Shown here piece after piece: positions 37,001 to 49,723 of a stretch of 64,000 bases of DNA (the stretch's first letter is position 1; each line of letters opens with the position of its first letter). A program made the translations under genes and the position numbers. Source of the stretch: Gonocerus acuteangulatus (taxonomy: Eukaryota > Arthropoda > Insecta > Hemiptera > Coreidae); NCBI GenBank assembly GCA_946811695.1, contig OX328132.1, forward strand, positions 58,026,197-58,090,196, in the 5' to 3' direction. Under the pieces are notes generated by a model that was not told the origin of the DNA, searched no databases, and saw nothing but the letters and a program-made list of their open reading frames with translations.

Positions 37001-38615
37001 ATTTCAAAGATCAAAACTCTATTCTGAGCTACCTACAACTTATTAATATTAGTATGATGTATCCTTTACTTTACACAAGAGAGCATGAAAAAATGTATCA
37101 TTAGGTAATCATTGCCAGTTAAAATGGAAATGAAGTTATGACTTGAATAAACACAAATTACTCTTTCATTCGCTAACCAATATGTACGTGCTGTACATAT
37201 TGAATATGGACTGAAGAGCTGAGCCAGACAATGATCAGCATTGTATTAATGTAAACTATGATCTTTTACACAAATCTAGAACTTTATAATTCAAATGAAT
37301 CAAATAAACAAGAATACTATAAAATGATGAAATCATTCCATCACATTTTAATATTGTAAGATCAATTATTATTTTCACAGATAAGAAAATTATTGAAGAC
37401 ATAGAGAATTTCTTCTCTAAACATAGCAACAAATTTTTATTTTGTTTTAATTTATTGGCATTGGTCATTCTTATTCCATGGTACAGATTTAATCATATCC
37501 TTTTTTAATAGTCTACAATCCACATTAAGCATTATGTAAAAATATTGTTTTGGTAACTAAAATATGTAACCTTAATTTAGCAGATTATAGCTGACTAAAC
37601 AACGTCCAATGTACATAAAATTTAACCCCAGGATATCACATTAAAATTAGATCAACTATTTGTTGATCCTGCCTAATACATTGTTCAGACACATCTTAAA
37701 ATGTTTTTTTCTTGAATAACGGATCATGGGAATTAAATCAAATATTTATATGCATCTAATTGAGAAAAAAAAAAAAAAAAGTCGCTCTCAACTAGGAAAG
37801 AAGTTATTAAGCACTGTTCACTGTTATGGAGGTTATAAAAGCTGGCGTAAACAATGTATTTGTAAACATGCGCATGAGCGGATACGGGAAAGTCCATAGT
37901 AAAAAAGTCTAATTATAATTTACCATCAATTATTTAAATTTACCAGCAGTCATTTATTTAGAAACATTTTTTTTTAAATAATGAAACATTCTTCACATTT
38001 TTTTTTTCGCTGTTGAAAAAGCATTATATAACAGAAATCCCTGCATTTAATGGGAATATTTATTTCACATTAAATTAAGCGATTAATGCGAATATTTATT
38101 TCGCATTATGGTCTATCATAAGAAAATATCAAAACTCAAGTCAATTCAACTCGCTAAAATTAATAGAATTCTATTAATTTGACCGAGTTGGATTGACTAG
38201 ATTTTTTATACCTTCTTGAGCTAGCGTAAATGCATAGCACATACGCCCATAAGCGAAAGGTTAGGACAGATGAGGAGGCCCTTAAAATGTACAATTATTT
38301 TTGAATAAATAGTTTATCAATTTTACATTCCCGCGCATACATTACACCAGCTTTCTGAACCCGCATCACAGTGAACTTTAGTGCTTAATAACTTTTTTTC
38401 TAGCTGAGAGCGAAATTTTTTTTTAACGTCTTCCTGTTTAGTGCATCAAAATACATTAAGAGTGCAAAATGTGAAAATAATAGGTTTGGAGGAGGCTAAA
38501 CTTCAGTATTACCATTTATTAAGCCACAAAAAATATATTAAACAAATGATACCACTACAGAGCAAAAAGACACAATTTTACTTTATCTACTCTCTATAAA
38601 TAGAGTAGGATAACT

Positions 38616-38649
<34 letters not shown>

Positions 38650-39783
38650 GCTCAAATGCTTCTGTGGGCCTTAGTGTCAGATTAATGTTGTTATTATTTA
38701 TAAATACTATTCAGGATTACTCAAATGAATTATAGAAATTAACTGTTAATTAAGCTTACTAACAATTCAAAACGTGATCAATAGTGGTTAACAAATCCTT
38801 AAAATGCTTGTACGCAGAAATAAAAGGTTTCTTAAAGAACTAAGTGAACTCAGAAGGTGAAATATCACTTAATTCGGTATTTCAAACTATTGGGGTCTAA
38901 AGCTACAATAGTCAATTTTATAGGGCGAACAAAAGAATTAAAATGAGAAATAACAAAAAGAATATTAAAGAAATAAGTATTAAGAAATTAAATCAAACTT
39001 AAATTTTTAAAATTAAAAGATACTTTATAAACTTATTTTAAACAACCTATAATTTAGTTAAAACATAAACACAGGTGTCAGTTTAAAAAAAAAAGTGTAA
39101 ATATTTACTAAAGTACACAAGGAATCTGTTTACAATGCAAATTATTAAATATAATCTGTGTGTTAAAAAAAAAAAAAATATTGTAATGACAATACAAATA
39201 CATTAATTAAAAGTTCATAAATCTTTGAAAAAATCTTCATTTCCTTATTAATAGTCTTCTAATTATTTTCTTTTAGAAAGATGTATTTACTTCAGCTCAA
39301 AGTTTAGGGCAATAAATCAAAAAAAAATATAGAGATGGCAAAAAAAGCAAATGTGATTCTGAAAAACTGTATTAAAATAAATATAGAAACTAATATTATT
39401 CAGTATAACATAAAAAAAAGTAATTGGGTTCTTCAAATGAAAGCAATTACACAGGTAAACTCATGAGCAAGACCTTTCTTTTCCTGTTTATACAGAAACC
39501 TTTATAAGAAGCCAATAAATTTTACTGAATGGAGAAAATTAAATATTATTAATTACGAGACAAACCTGACAGATAAAATCTATATGAGAATAACTACATC
39601 AAAGAAAAACTCATAAATTGCATAAGAATACATTTTCCCTTACCAAGGAGCATAAAACATAACTAATGCATATTCTTGTTCCTTAATTCTCGTTGAGAAA
39701 TCATTGTCCGTAAATTCCAAAACATCGTTAGGAGAGGAATGTACTAAACTAATAAGTAAAGGGAATGTGAAATAGAGCAACAT
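28056..39783 (-). CDS. PDIA3: Protein disulfide isomerase A3 / ERp57 (ERp60), complete, 10 exons
   Basis: Thiol-disulfide oxidoreductase of the ER lumen that in animals works with calnexin/calreticulin on glycoproteins. Exons in transcript order: 39783-39644, 36436-36349, 35048-34928, 34846-34624, 33840-33727, 32544-32444, 32371-32176, 31160-30929, 29999-29865, 28163-28056. All introns are GT-AG and all phases agree, giving 485 aa (human is 505). Residues 1 to about 16 form a hydrophobic signal peptide. The a domain has CGHC at 48-51, a C79/C87 pair and cis-Pro96. The b and b' domains follow, including a [13 protein letters not shown] stretch. The a' domain has CGHC at 389-392, Arg430 and cis-Pro433. 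The protein ends in KDEL (482-485), an ER-retrieval signal. The ATG is chosen because it precedes the signal peptide. Oddity: the usual Pro before W388 is Lys387. The first active-site Trp codon is split by a 3.2-kb intron. Introns carry mobile elements. Confidence 0.97.
29090..29860 (+). pseudogene. Penelope-like retroelement relic (RT end and GIY-YIG-like C terminus)
   Basis: In a PDIA3 intron, antisense to the gene. Broken frames give HLNSIND, then [17 protein letters not shown], which matches the HLNSI...FLDV segment of Penelope-like reverse transcriptases. Near 29699 a frame reads [16 protein letters not shown], like the SAVAEH stretch of their C-terminal endonuclease region. Stops and frameshifts are present in between. 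The relic reaches to within about 5 bases of the PDIA3 splice donor at 29864. Confidence 0.55.
33168..33632. repeat. Perfect inverted repeat, 227-bp arms, 11-base loop, in a PDIA3 intron
   Basis: 33168-33394 is the exact reverse complement of 33406-33632. Each arm holds CTGAGGA, a GGAC/GUCC stem, then GAAAC (33535-33561 on plus, 33239-33265 on minus), a hammerhead-like core as in Penelope-type element ends. It lies between the exons ending at 32544 and starting at 33727, about 95 bp from the latter. Confidence 0.9.
37767..38513. mobile_element. MULE-like MITE, relative of 11945-12483, left end eroded
   Basis: Shares the CTCTCAACTAGGAAAGAAGT left block, the reverse block near 38400, the TAGTGCATCAAAATAC segment and the right end CTTCAG.ATTACC with the element at 11945. 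The leftmost TIR is not recognisable. It lies in PDIA3 intron 1 and includes a palindrome AATTAATAGAATTCTATTAATT at its centre. Confidence 0.55.
38612..38646. repeat. T homopolymer, about 35 bases
   Basis: Uninterrupted T run in PDIA3 intron 1. On the sense strand of PDIA3 it is poly(A), so it could be a retroelement tail, but no body was recognised beside it. Confidence 0.8.
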
Positions 39784-41526
39784 CCTATCTGCTCAAGCAA
39801 CAGTTCAGAAATAAAGCCGGCTTGAAAACATGAATATGCCACCTATTCTTTGATTCGACCTGTCGTTCTCCTATTGGTCCAACGGCCAATGCCATCCAAA
39901 TATAGAAACTCCAACTCACTCCAAAGAGTAAAGACGTTTTACAAGTTTGGATTTAATCTGAGGGTTTAGTATAGTGTTCTTGTTTTAAAACATATAAACG
40001 TTTTTAATTAAGCACGTTCATACATATATAATCTATGATTGCAATCAACAACAAAAATAACTTATATTGTTCGGTAAATGACAAAATTAAAAGAAATTAA
40101 TATTGCAATTTATCTAACAGACACATAGGTGGCTCTAGACAAACGTTTCTAAGGGGGCTAACTTAGTATGGGCTTAACGCTGTGCATGGGGGCGTAGAAT
40201 CAAATTTTTATAACCATAAAAATTTCATCGGTAAGAATGTGTCATAGAAACCTTGAAAATAAATTAAATAAGATCACTTAGCTCAGAAAACAGTATGTCT
40301 TTTGGTTGTAATAGCGCTTTAATTGTATTCTATTCTCAGTCCTAGATTGTTAGTATTCCATTACCCCTAAATGCTGCCAACCCCCCGAATGCTGAGGGGA
40401 CTGCCCCCCCCCCCCGAAATTTTGAGTTGATGGTAAAAACGTGCAGTAAAACCCTTAAAAATAAATTGAATAAGGTCACTTAGTTCATAAAAAATATTTT
40501 ATTTTACGTGCAATAGCGTTTTAGTTGCTTAAAACTATTCCAAGCTCTAAATTTTTAATATTCCATGCCCCGGAAATGGTCTCAGCACCCCCCCCCCCCC
40601 CCCCCCGAAATTTTCCCAGCCCCTCCCGAAATTATTTTCTATATACGCCCATGTTTTTTTTTTTTTTTTCACACAAGCGCTTTGGTCTGGAAGTTAAACC
40701 TGTGAAGAGAGGGGTTAAACCTGTGAAGAGAACATGGATAAAGCAAATAAGGGTGAGGAATACTTCTGACTCGGGTTTACGTATTCAGCAGTTATCATTT
40801 TAGGTAAAAGGATTAACTCTCTGGTTTTAATTAACCAAGGGTCATATTGTTAATAAAACATTTTCCTGTAGTTACCCATGATTAGCTAACAGAATAGAGT
40901 TAATCTCCTATATACATATATATACGAACATAAATTTAAAGGAACATTATTTCCCTGACACAAGATTTAGAATGTTTGTATTTATTGTATTTTTACTGTT
41001 TCATCAGGACTTTTTGCTTTGTAAAATTTATGTAAATGTAATTTTTATACTACTTTTCAACAATTAATGGAAGAATTAATTGTTCGGACACTACAGTGCA
41101 AATTGCCAAATAATTTTATACTGTATACTTGGTCTAAAAATTGACTAACTATTAATGATTATAAATATTTTATATATGTTTGTAAACATAGTATATATTT
41201 TTGAGTCTATAAAACATTTTGTGAGATAAATAATTTTTTGTTTGTTTAATATTCATTGATTAGAACTTAAAATTTTGCCTGCCCCCCCCCTATTTCGGGC
41301 TGAAATAAATTTAATGGGAACGAAAAATGTATTTATATTTAGTTTCTTCCTTATATGTGACATTTTTTTACGTAGGGCCCAGAATTTAATTTTACAATGT
41401 TTTCAACCAGAAATAAGAGCCAAGTTTTCAGTGGGGCAATAGGATTGATAAGAAGGTTAGTCTAAACTGTAAATGTGATATGTGTCGTTATTTACATTCA
41501 CATCAGTTCAAGTCCAACGGGCCAAC
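39784..41526. promoter_or_regulatory. Divergent upstream region shared by PDIA3 and SPP
   Basis: The two start codons face away from each other across 1,743 bases. The stretch holds both 5' UTRs and presumably both promoters. No clear TATA box was identified. The middle (about 40221-40616) is a two-copy C-rich repeat. I did not identify an ER-stress element by eye. Confidence 0.6.
40221..40616. repeat. Two diverged copies of a C-run repeat in the PDIA3-SPP spacer
   Basis: 40255-40425 and 40455-40612 align. Both have AAATAAATT.AATAAG.TCACTTAG, a GCAATAGCG-type block, TTAGTATTCCAT or similar, then a long C run followed by GAAATTTT. The second C run is 19 bases (40588-40606). Confidence 0.6.
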
Positions 41527-44500
41527 ATGTCGAGCGGGGAAACTATAGGGTCTATATTCCCTGAAAATTTGACAGATGTTAAAAATAATTCAACAGGCCG
41601 AATGCCTGTAACAACTGAAGGTATGGCTGTAGCTTATGGGAGTTTAATAATTATGGCCCTATTTCCAATATTTTTTGGCTCAATAAGATCTGTTAAACAC
41701 CATAAGGAACAGAAGGTAAGTCAAATTAAATATTTTGAAGTTTAATTTTCTCTCGAAGATTGGTCGGACTCAAAATGTCAGCAAAAATTATAAATTAAGA
41801 GAAATTATTTTTAAACCAAATTATTAGGGTCTAGTTATAAACTTTAGTTATATTCCATTATTTTCATGTGATCAAGTAAATGTTTGCTTTTATTAATTTA
41901 ATTTATAAAATACCTGTTTTTTCATCACTTTTTTTGTTTATTTTTAGTGGCTAATTTAATGGTTGTTATATTTATTGAATAACTCAATCAAATAAGGGAA
42001 AGCATTACTTTCATATGTTTTTATGAGAAGTAAAAGTAATTTACAGTTACATTTTCAGTCTTTTTTTCATTTTTGTTTTTGTGAATGCCTCATCCATATG
42101 GTTCCATATGGATTAGTTCTATATCTTATGCTCTGTCTGATTACTAATGTTCATGATTATATGTATAAATATGGATAAGGAACCTAGGGGTTAATATTTT
42201 AAATTTTATGTTTTATCATTCAGTCTTAAATCATGTGTAGAAATATTTGGGAACAAAAAGTTTATTCAAACAGTAAAAATTTGTGTTTACCCATTTTTTA
42301 AAATAAATTTAATATAGATATGTATGTATATGCACATATATAGCTAAATACATTTATATTTTCATGTATCTTAAGTTTATCGTGTTATTTTAGAGAGAAA
42401 GCTACATTTGGTTATTATGAGCTGTGTGAATTTTCAGTTACCACATGCTTATTAGACATGATATCTCTTTTTAAATATAATTATGGCAATATTATGAAAT
42501 TCGTAAGATATTTTCAACTTCAATTTATGTACATTATTAGGTAATAAATAGGGTCATATTTTACTAAGAAATTTAAGGAACTGGAGCATATATTTAAAAA
42601 TGCTATATTCACGTATGTACTGAGTAAAAACCGATTGCTCTTTACTGTTCCTGAGTTATCCTCTGCATTTGATTTTTACTGTGGTGAAAATAAACAGTCT
42701 ACTTGAACCATTATTTGTTTTATTTTGAGCTACATTATATGACAAATATGGATTTAGAAAGTGCTGTGATATCAACCAATGCCGACAGGTCCTTGAAAAT
42801 GGAATATTTGCGCTCAAAGTTTTTAAACAATTTTTTGTCTTCACAAAACATCCAGAAAATTAATAACTGGTTATATTTTTGTTATGAAGAATATGCCTAT
42901 ACACATTTTGGAATTCATCTAATTGACTGTGGAGTTATATTGGTAATTGGGATATATGTAAATTATTCACACGTAGGAATTAGAGGGATGTGTTGTTCAT
43001 TAATTTTTATGTAAAATATGTAAAAAAAATTTACCTTTTTTCACAGTTAAATATTTCTTTTTGAAGTCACCTTGTTTATTTTGTTTTTAATGGTATCAGT
43101 TTTATATTGTTGGTTTATTCATTTCACATGGAATTTTTTATGTGCTGTATATTACTACGGTATCAAAAGAAGTTACATGTAAATTACCTTTGTCTCCTGT
43201 AGGAGTTTTTATGTTTATTTTTAATTAGCTTAATCCCCTGTGAAAATTGTATTAATCAAACCAAGCACTTCTAAAAGAAATACTAATACTTTCAGTTTCT
43301 GATTCTATTCATTGATTTTTAGTGCACATATTTATGGTAATTGTGGTTAGTACTTTGGGGTTGATTCATTTTGAGGTCGTAGGAAGAACTTTAAATAGTT
43401 GGAAATCCTTTGATCTGTTTATTAAAATGTTATAGAGTCTTATTCCAGGAGCGAAATATGTTATTAGAATACACTGTTTTACTTCGAATGAAACCCTCCC
43501 CGAAATCATAACTAATTCTGTTTTGAGTACACCTTAGATGAGTTTGTGAGTGGAGTGGGGGAGTTGTGCTGTTGCACAATGTTCTCCTGTTCTGTCTTCA
43601 TTACTCAACCCATTACTCCCAGAGGCTGAGATTTGGGGAGTTGGGGAAATGCTACAAGAGGCCCCTTCCTCTACATTGCCTGGCTCATCTTAAGCATACT
43701 CTACAGTGCTTCAGATGTTGAAGTACAATTTTCTTAATCTTAGATTGTTCTATTTTTTTGTTCATCTTTGAAAGGGAATGTCATGAGAACATGTACTCCT
43801 GTTGTTGTGATAAAATATATATTGAAAAGCTATTCTTGAGCTTTTCTATGTATAGATAGAGAAACTCATACGCAAATGTTTCTAATAAGCTTGTAAGAAT
43901 TCAGATGTGAGGTCTATATATAACATTAAAGACGTGTCAGGAAAAAAGGATCCACTCACTTAAAAAGTATTTTGTGTGCTTAGATATGTATGCTCTTTTT
44001 AAAATATATCAAAATTTTATAAAAATTTGCCTAGACAAGAGTAGATTTTATTTTAAAAAAGACATATTTAACCAACACTGTAAACACATTCAGGACCGAT
44101 GGCTTCAAATAAAATTTCCATCGAGCCCATGTCTTCTTTTTGTATAGTTCTTTCGGAAAACATATTAAAAAAAAAATAAGTGAAGAGACTTTTGAAATTA
44201 TGTACTTTTAGTGGATTAATTACAATTTAGTTAAGTATAAAATATGCCATGAAGCGGGCCATTGAAGGAATGTTTCTGGTGGATTCAGTATCACAAGATA
44301 CCAGATCTGCAAACCTAACCGGGAATAACGTAATGAAGTCCCAATCCAAATACGAAGGGTATAGGACAAGGCTCGAAGTAGTGGGTATAGAAAGACAAGC
44401 TATCTGCTGATGCCGGGCCCAAACATGTTAAGCATGCATGACTATGAATATATTTTGTTGTCTTTTACAAGGCAACAGTTGAATTATATCCTTCTAAAGC

Positions 44501-45923
44501 CAAGTAAGTTTCCTTTGCTTCTATGCTTTATTTTGATCAAAATTTTGGTTGAAAGTTCAAAACAGGGCTTTATCTTCATGATTATTTTCATTTATTTCTC
44601 AAGAAGTCAAAAACCAATTCCAAATGTGTTCCTATTGGTCAAGAAAAAAAGTGTCTATAGTTGAATATATGCCCGAAAACCTATGTTAATATGTCTTGTA
44701 TGTTTTTTCTTTTCAAGGAATCTGGAGAAAAACCAGAAACAATGACTCAAAAAGATGCTGCTATGTTCCCAATTATTGCTAGTGCTGCTCTTTTTGGACT
44801 TTACATATTTTTTCAGGTGAATATCTTTTATTTAATTGTCATTGAGCTATTATTACTTTTGCTTTGGCATTATTTGTTGATAGGACTATTCAAATTTCTT
44901 TTATCCCATTTAGAAAAGAATTTAACAGAGTATCAGTTAATTTATTCTATAATAGTTATATTCATATGGTCTGTTTTTTTTAGACTTTTTCAATAAAAAA
45001 TACAGATGTGGGAGCTTTGAATTGAATGTTTGGTACTTACGTATTAGCGTCAAAGCAGGTTAAAGAGCCGGGTCTCAGAGAACTGGATCTACACCGTGTC
45101 AGAGATCTGGATCAAGGAGTCAAATCAGATTTCGCCAATATGGCGACGGGATTATCAACGATTTAGGTTAAGATATAATCTTTAGCTAGCGAAAACGCGT
45201 AGCACTTATATTAATAGCATAATTGCTATGCGTTTCCGCTCGCTACGCTCGCTCAAGATTATATCTAAACTCTAGTCAATCCAACTCGTTGATAATATAG
45301 ATCAAGGATGGTTTTTCGCTGGATAATGGACTGATAAACAATTTGGCATCGCTTCGAAAAAGTAGCTTTCATCCTAGCTATTCTGATGTCGCTATCTCGC
45401 ACAGACACTGAAATCGCGTAACAAAAAAAAAACAACAACAATTGTGTGGGTAAATAAAACACAAATGAATTGCGTTAAAAAGACAAAGGGAACAAGATGG
45501 CTACTATAAACACAATAGATGATATCTCTGATAGTGATTGACCAATAGAAATGCGTTATCCATGATCCAGATCTCTGAACGAGACCCGCCTCTTTAACCT
45601 GCTTTGACGCTAATACGTAAGTACCGAATGTTTTAATATTGATTATGATTTCTCTGACTACTCATTATTATATTTTTAATTTTCAGATCTTCTCAAAGGA
45701 ATACATAAATCTTCTATTGACTGGTTATTTTTTTATACTTGGAATATTAGCATTATGCCATTTAGTTAGGTAAGCAGTTTTAAAACCATCATTTCCCTTT
45801 GTTTATTATATTCTAATTGTTTGTCTATAGTTCAGATTTTAAGATAATTAATTGTTTTTTTTTTAATTAATTGTTTTTTTTTTGTTTTTTTTCCGGCGCT
45901 AATGACCTAGATGTAGATGCGTC

Positions 45924-45970
<47 letters not shown>

Positions 45971-48581
45971 TGTTTTTGTTTTTCAATTTATTATGGTTAT
46001 GAGATGAAAAATAGTATAAGGCAAACAAATGTGTTTCCTTGATGAATGATGTCTACAGTAAAGATTTTTGGCATTAATCAATCCCTGGTTTATGAGCACC
46101 GGATACATGATCCATGGTATTTCAATAGGAGCCTGCCTTTACATAACTCTCCACACTGAAAACGTAGGCAGCCTTCCTTCTTATTGCCTTCAAGCGTGTT
46201 GTGTTACCACAATCTATAGTCCAATTGTGTTAGAAATTCTGGTATTTTTCATCTTTTGGGGAACCAAACCGGACAAATTTCATTTTGTAGTGAGCCCAGT
46301 GGTTTTATACTATGTTTCAAAAACAAAGAAACGTGTGAAAGTTGTAGACATTTTTTTCTTATTGTGCTTGTCCAAAATGACAGTTTTCATAAGGACCAAG
46401 TGGATAGACATGTTTACTTGTTAATCAAGTTCAGGTTCCTGTTCTATTCCACCACTTTTTAATTCTCATACAGAATGTTGTTTTTTACAAGCCTCTGTAT
46501 GTAGGAATGGCCGCTCTTTCTTTCACCAGTGTAATCATGTAGGGTTCTTTTGAAAGATTCAACACAACTTTAGCACTAACTGTTCATATACCTTTATAAT
46601 AGTATAATAATAATACCAATGTTGCCAAGATATACCATCAAGCAATAGCAGAAAGGTTCGGCATTATGGAAAGTACGGCACCGTATTATCGCTACGTCCC
46701 ACAAAGACTTCTAGAAAATGATAGAATTAAAATCTACTAGGACGAAGCTATGATTGCAGACCAAACTGTTCACCATAATAAACCAGATATTCTCATCATC
46801 GACAAGCATAATAAGACTGCTGATATAATTGATATCTCATTGCCAAATGATGAGAATATCTGGAAAGCATTTGCTGAAAAGCTGCTAAAATATCATTGAG
46901 TTAAAAGATCTCTATAAATTAGATTCCGCTAGAGTTACTGCAGTTATCATTTCAACCAATGGTTTGATACGGAATACTACAGTCAGTGCCACCAAATATC
47001 TGAAATTGTCAGAGGAACACTTAATACTATCGCAGCAAGCAGTTCTACTCGACACAGCTAGAATCGTCAGAAAATTTCTTAATGCCCATAATCAGTAAAT
47101 AAAAAAATATTTTTAAAAATAAAAATAATTCTTTTTACTGGTTGGAACTATAACCCAGTAAAAATATTCTCCAGTAATCTGAGAGACCGCACCCCCAATA
47201 ATAAATGTATTTTCCAGTAATCTGAGAACCATCACAATAGTAATATAAAAAGTCCGATTCGCAGGAACTGCGTCATCTTAGCACAGTTCCGTTCTTATCT
47301 CTAGTGTTTATGAAGGCATAGAATAGAAACAGTTATTACTTTGTTTAGATCAATAGTGAAACACCTATCCAAATGAAATCGCAAACAAACCAGTCTTGAA
47401 AGGTCTTGATTTGCAATCTTACCTGTATGGGTCAGCTATCCCATAAGTCGGGCAGAAAGGCCACCGCTCAGAGGCATTTCGAAAGCCTTGGGATCTCTCT
47501 CTTTGAACGCTACATTTTTAACAATAAATTGATCTTCTTATTTTACTTAATCTGTTTTATTGTCAAATACATTATAATCAAAGACAAAAAGAACAGTTCG
47601 AATAAGCGAAATCAATTACTTTAAAGTTTTAAGCACTTATTTCTCCGATTGACATCGCCTAATTAAAACTTTCTTTAGAACCTTTTTTGTAGAGCATTTA
47701 GTAAGCTTTCGAATGGTAACCTTCTGCTTCCCAAGATTGTCAACGGTTTTCGAGATACTAACGAAAGTGTACAAAGTTACCAAAACTTTTCTTGTCTGTT
47801 AATAAAATATTTTATTCTAACCCTTTCTTTACTCCAAACGTAACCAAAATTTCATCATATTAGTGTTGATGAAATTTGAACGTGCAGAAAATGTTTCAAC
47901 TGAATCCCATAATTCTAAGTACCAAAATCAAAGACAAAAAGAACAGTTCGAATAAGCGAAATCAATTACTTTAAAGTTTTAAGCACTTATTTCTCCGATT
48001 GACAGTGCCTAATCAAAACTTTCATTAGAACCATTTTTGTAGAGCATTTAGTAAGCTTTCTAATGGTAATCTTACGTTTTGCAAGATTCTCAACCTTTTT
48101 TGAAATATTAAGGAAAGTATACAACGTTACCAAAACTTTTTATGTCTGTTAATAAAATATTTTATTCTAACCCTTCCTTAACTCCAAACGTAACAAAAAT
48201 TTCAACATATTAGTTTTAATGAAAGTAGAACATGCAGAAAATGTTTCAACTGAATACCATGATTCTAAGTAGCCAAACCAAAAACGGTATTCAAAAACTA
48301 TTTTTCCAATTTTCTCGAAAACGGTTAAAGCTATCGCCTTGAAAATGGTTTCATTCGTTTTCCTAGCCCAAGAAGCCTATAAAACGATTACTTACAAGCT
48401 TATGAACTCAAAAACGTAAGCGTTAAGATTTTTTTTTGCGCGAATTTCACCCCAAACGCCATCTTCCAGTGGGCGGATTCTGCTGGTTAACGAACTTGAC
48501 CTTTCAAATTGGAAGACGGATTTTTGTACCAAATTTCATCACAATCGGACCATTAGGGAAGCCAGAAATGAGCGAACAGAC

Positions 48582-48632
<51 letters not shown>

Positions 48633-49109
48633 AATTTGAACCACCGTTATTTTTGGTCTCTAGGGGTTCTGAAACGCGAAATTTTCTAGTCGGCACTTCC
48701 GGATTGTTTAATGAGATCAACCTTATAAGCGGGGTTCCTCTCTATGGGGGAGGGAGGAACCACACTAAAAATAGAAGTCAGTAAAGGACAAATGGCCATT
48801 GCTTTTTAAAATTAATCCCTCTCAAATCTCTTGACATGTCCTAACCCTTCAGTTACTATGACTGCATATATGCGGGCAGGAAAAGCAGTGCCCCCACCGT
48901 TCTGAACACATATATGTGATCTGGGTTCTGCACTCTGCACAATCGGCTTGGCTGTATATTTTTTAGCGCGGTTCCTCCCTCCCTTCGTAGGGAGGAACTC
49001 CGCTTATAAGGTTTATCTCATGAAACAATCCGGAAGTGCCGTCTAGAAAATTTTGAGTTTCAGAACCCCTAGAGACTGAAAATGACGGTGGTTCAAATTT
49101 GTATGTATG

Positions 49110-49186
<77 letters not shown>

Positions 49187-49692
49187 TTATTTATTTATAT
49201 ATTTATTTATATTTGCCTGTTTGCTCTCTAGGTCCCAGACGAATGGTCTGATTTTAATTAAATTTGGCACAAAAATCTTTCGTCTAATTTGAAATGTCAA
49301 GTTCGCTTACCAGCAGAATCCGCCCACTGGAACATGGTTTTTGGAGCAAATGTCGCGCGAAAAAAATCGATCCGCTTACTTCATATGCTTGCAAGTACTC
49401 GTTTTATAGGCTTCTTGGCCTAGGAAAACGAATGAAACCATTTTTAAGGCGATAGCTTTAACCGTTTTCGAGAAAATTGGAAAAATATATGTTGAATAAC
49501 GTTTTTGGTTTGGGTACTTAGAATCATGGGATTCAGTTGAATCATGGGACTCAGTTGAATCATTTTCTGCGTGTTCGAATTTCTTCAAAACTAATATGTT
49601 GAAAATTTTGTTACGTTTGGAGTTAAGGAAGGGTTAGAATAAAATATTTTATTAACAGACATGAAAAGCTTTGGGAACTTCGTATACTTTCC

Positions 49693-49723
<31 letters not shown>

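Noticed and set aside
42703..43014. 103-aa frame in SPP intron 1
   Set aside because: Starts in AT-rich intron, has no recognised motif and no splice support.
46068..46424. 118-aa frame in SPP intron 3
   Set aside because: Alternative-start frame in intronic DNA with hydrophobic AT-driven composition; no known domain.
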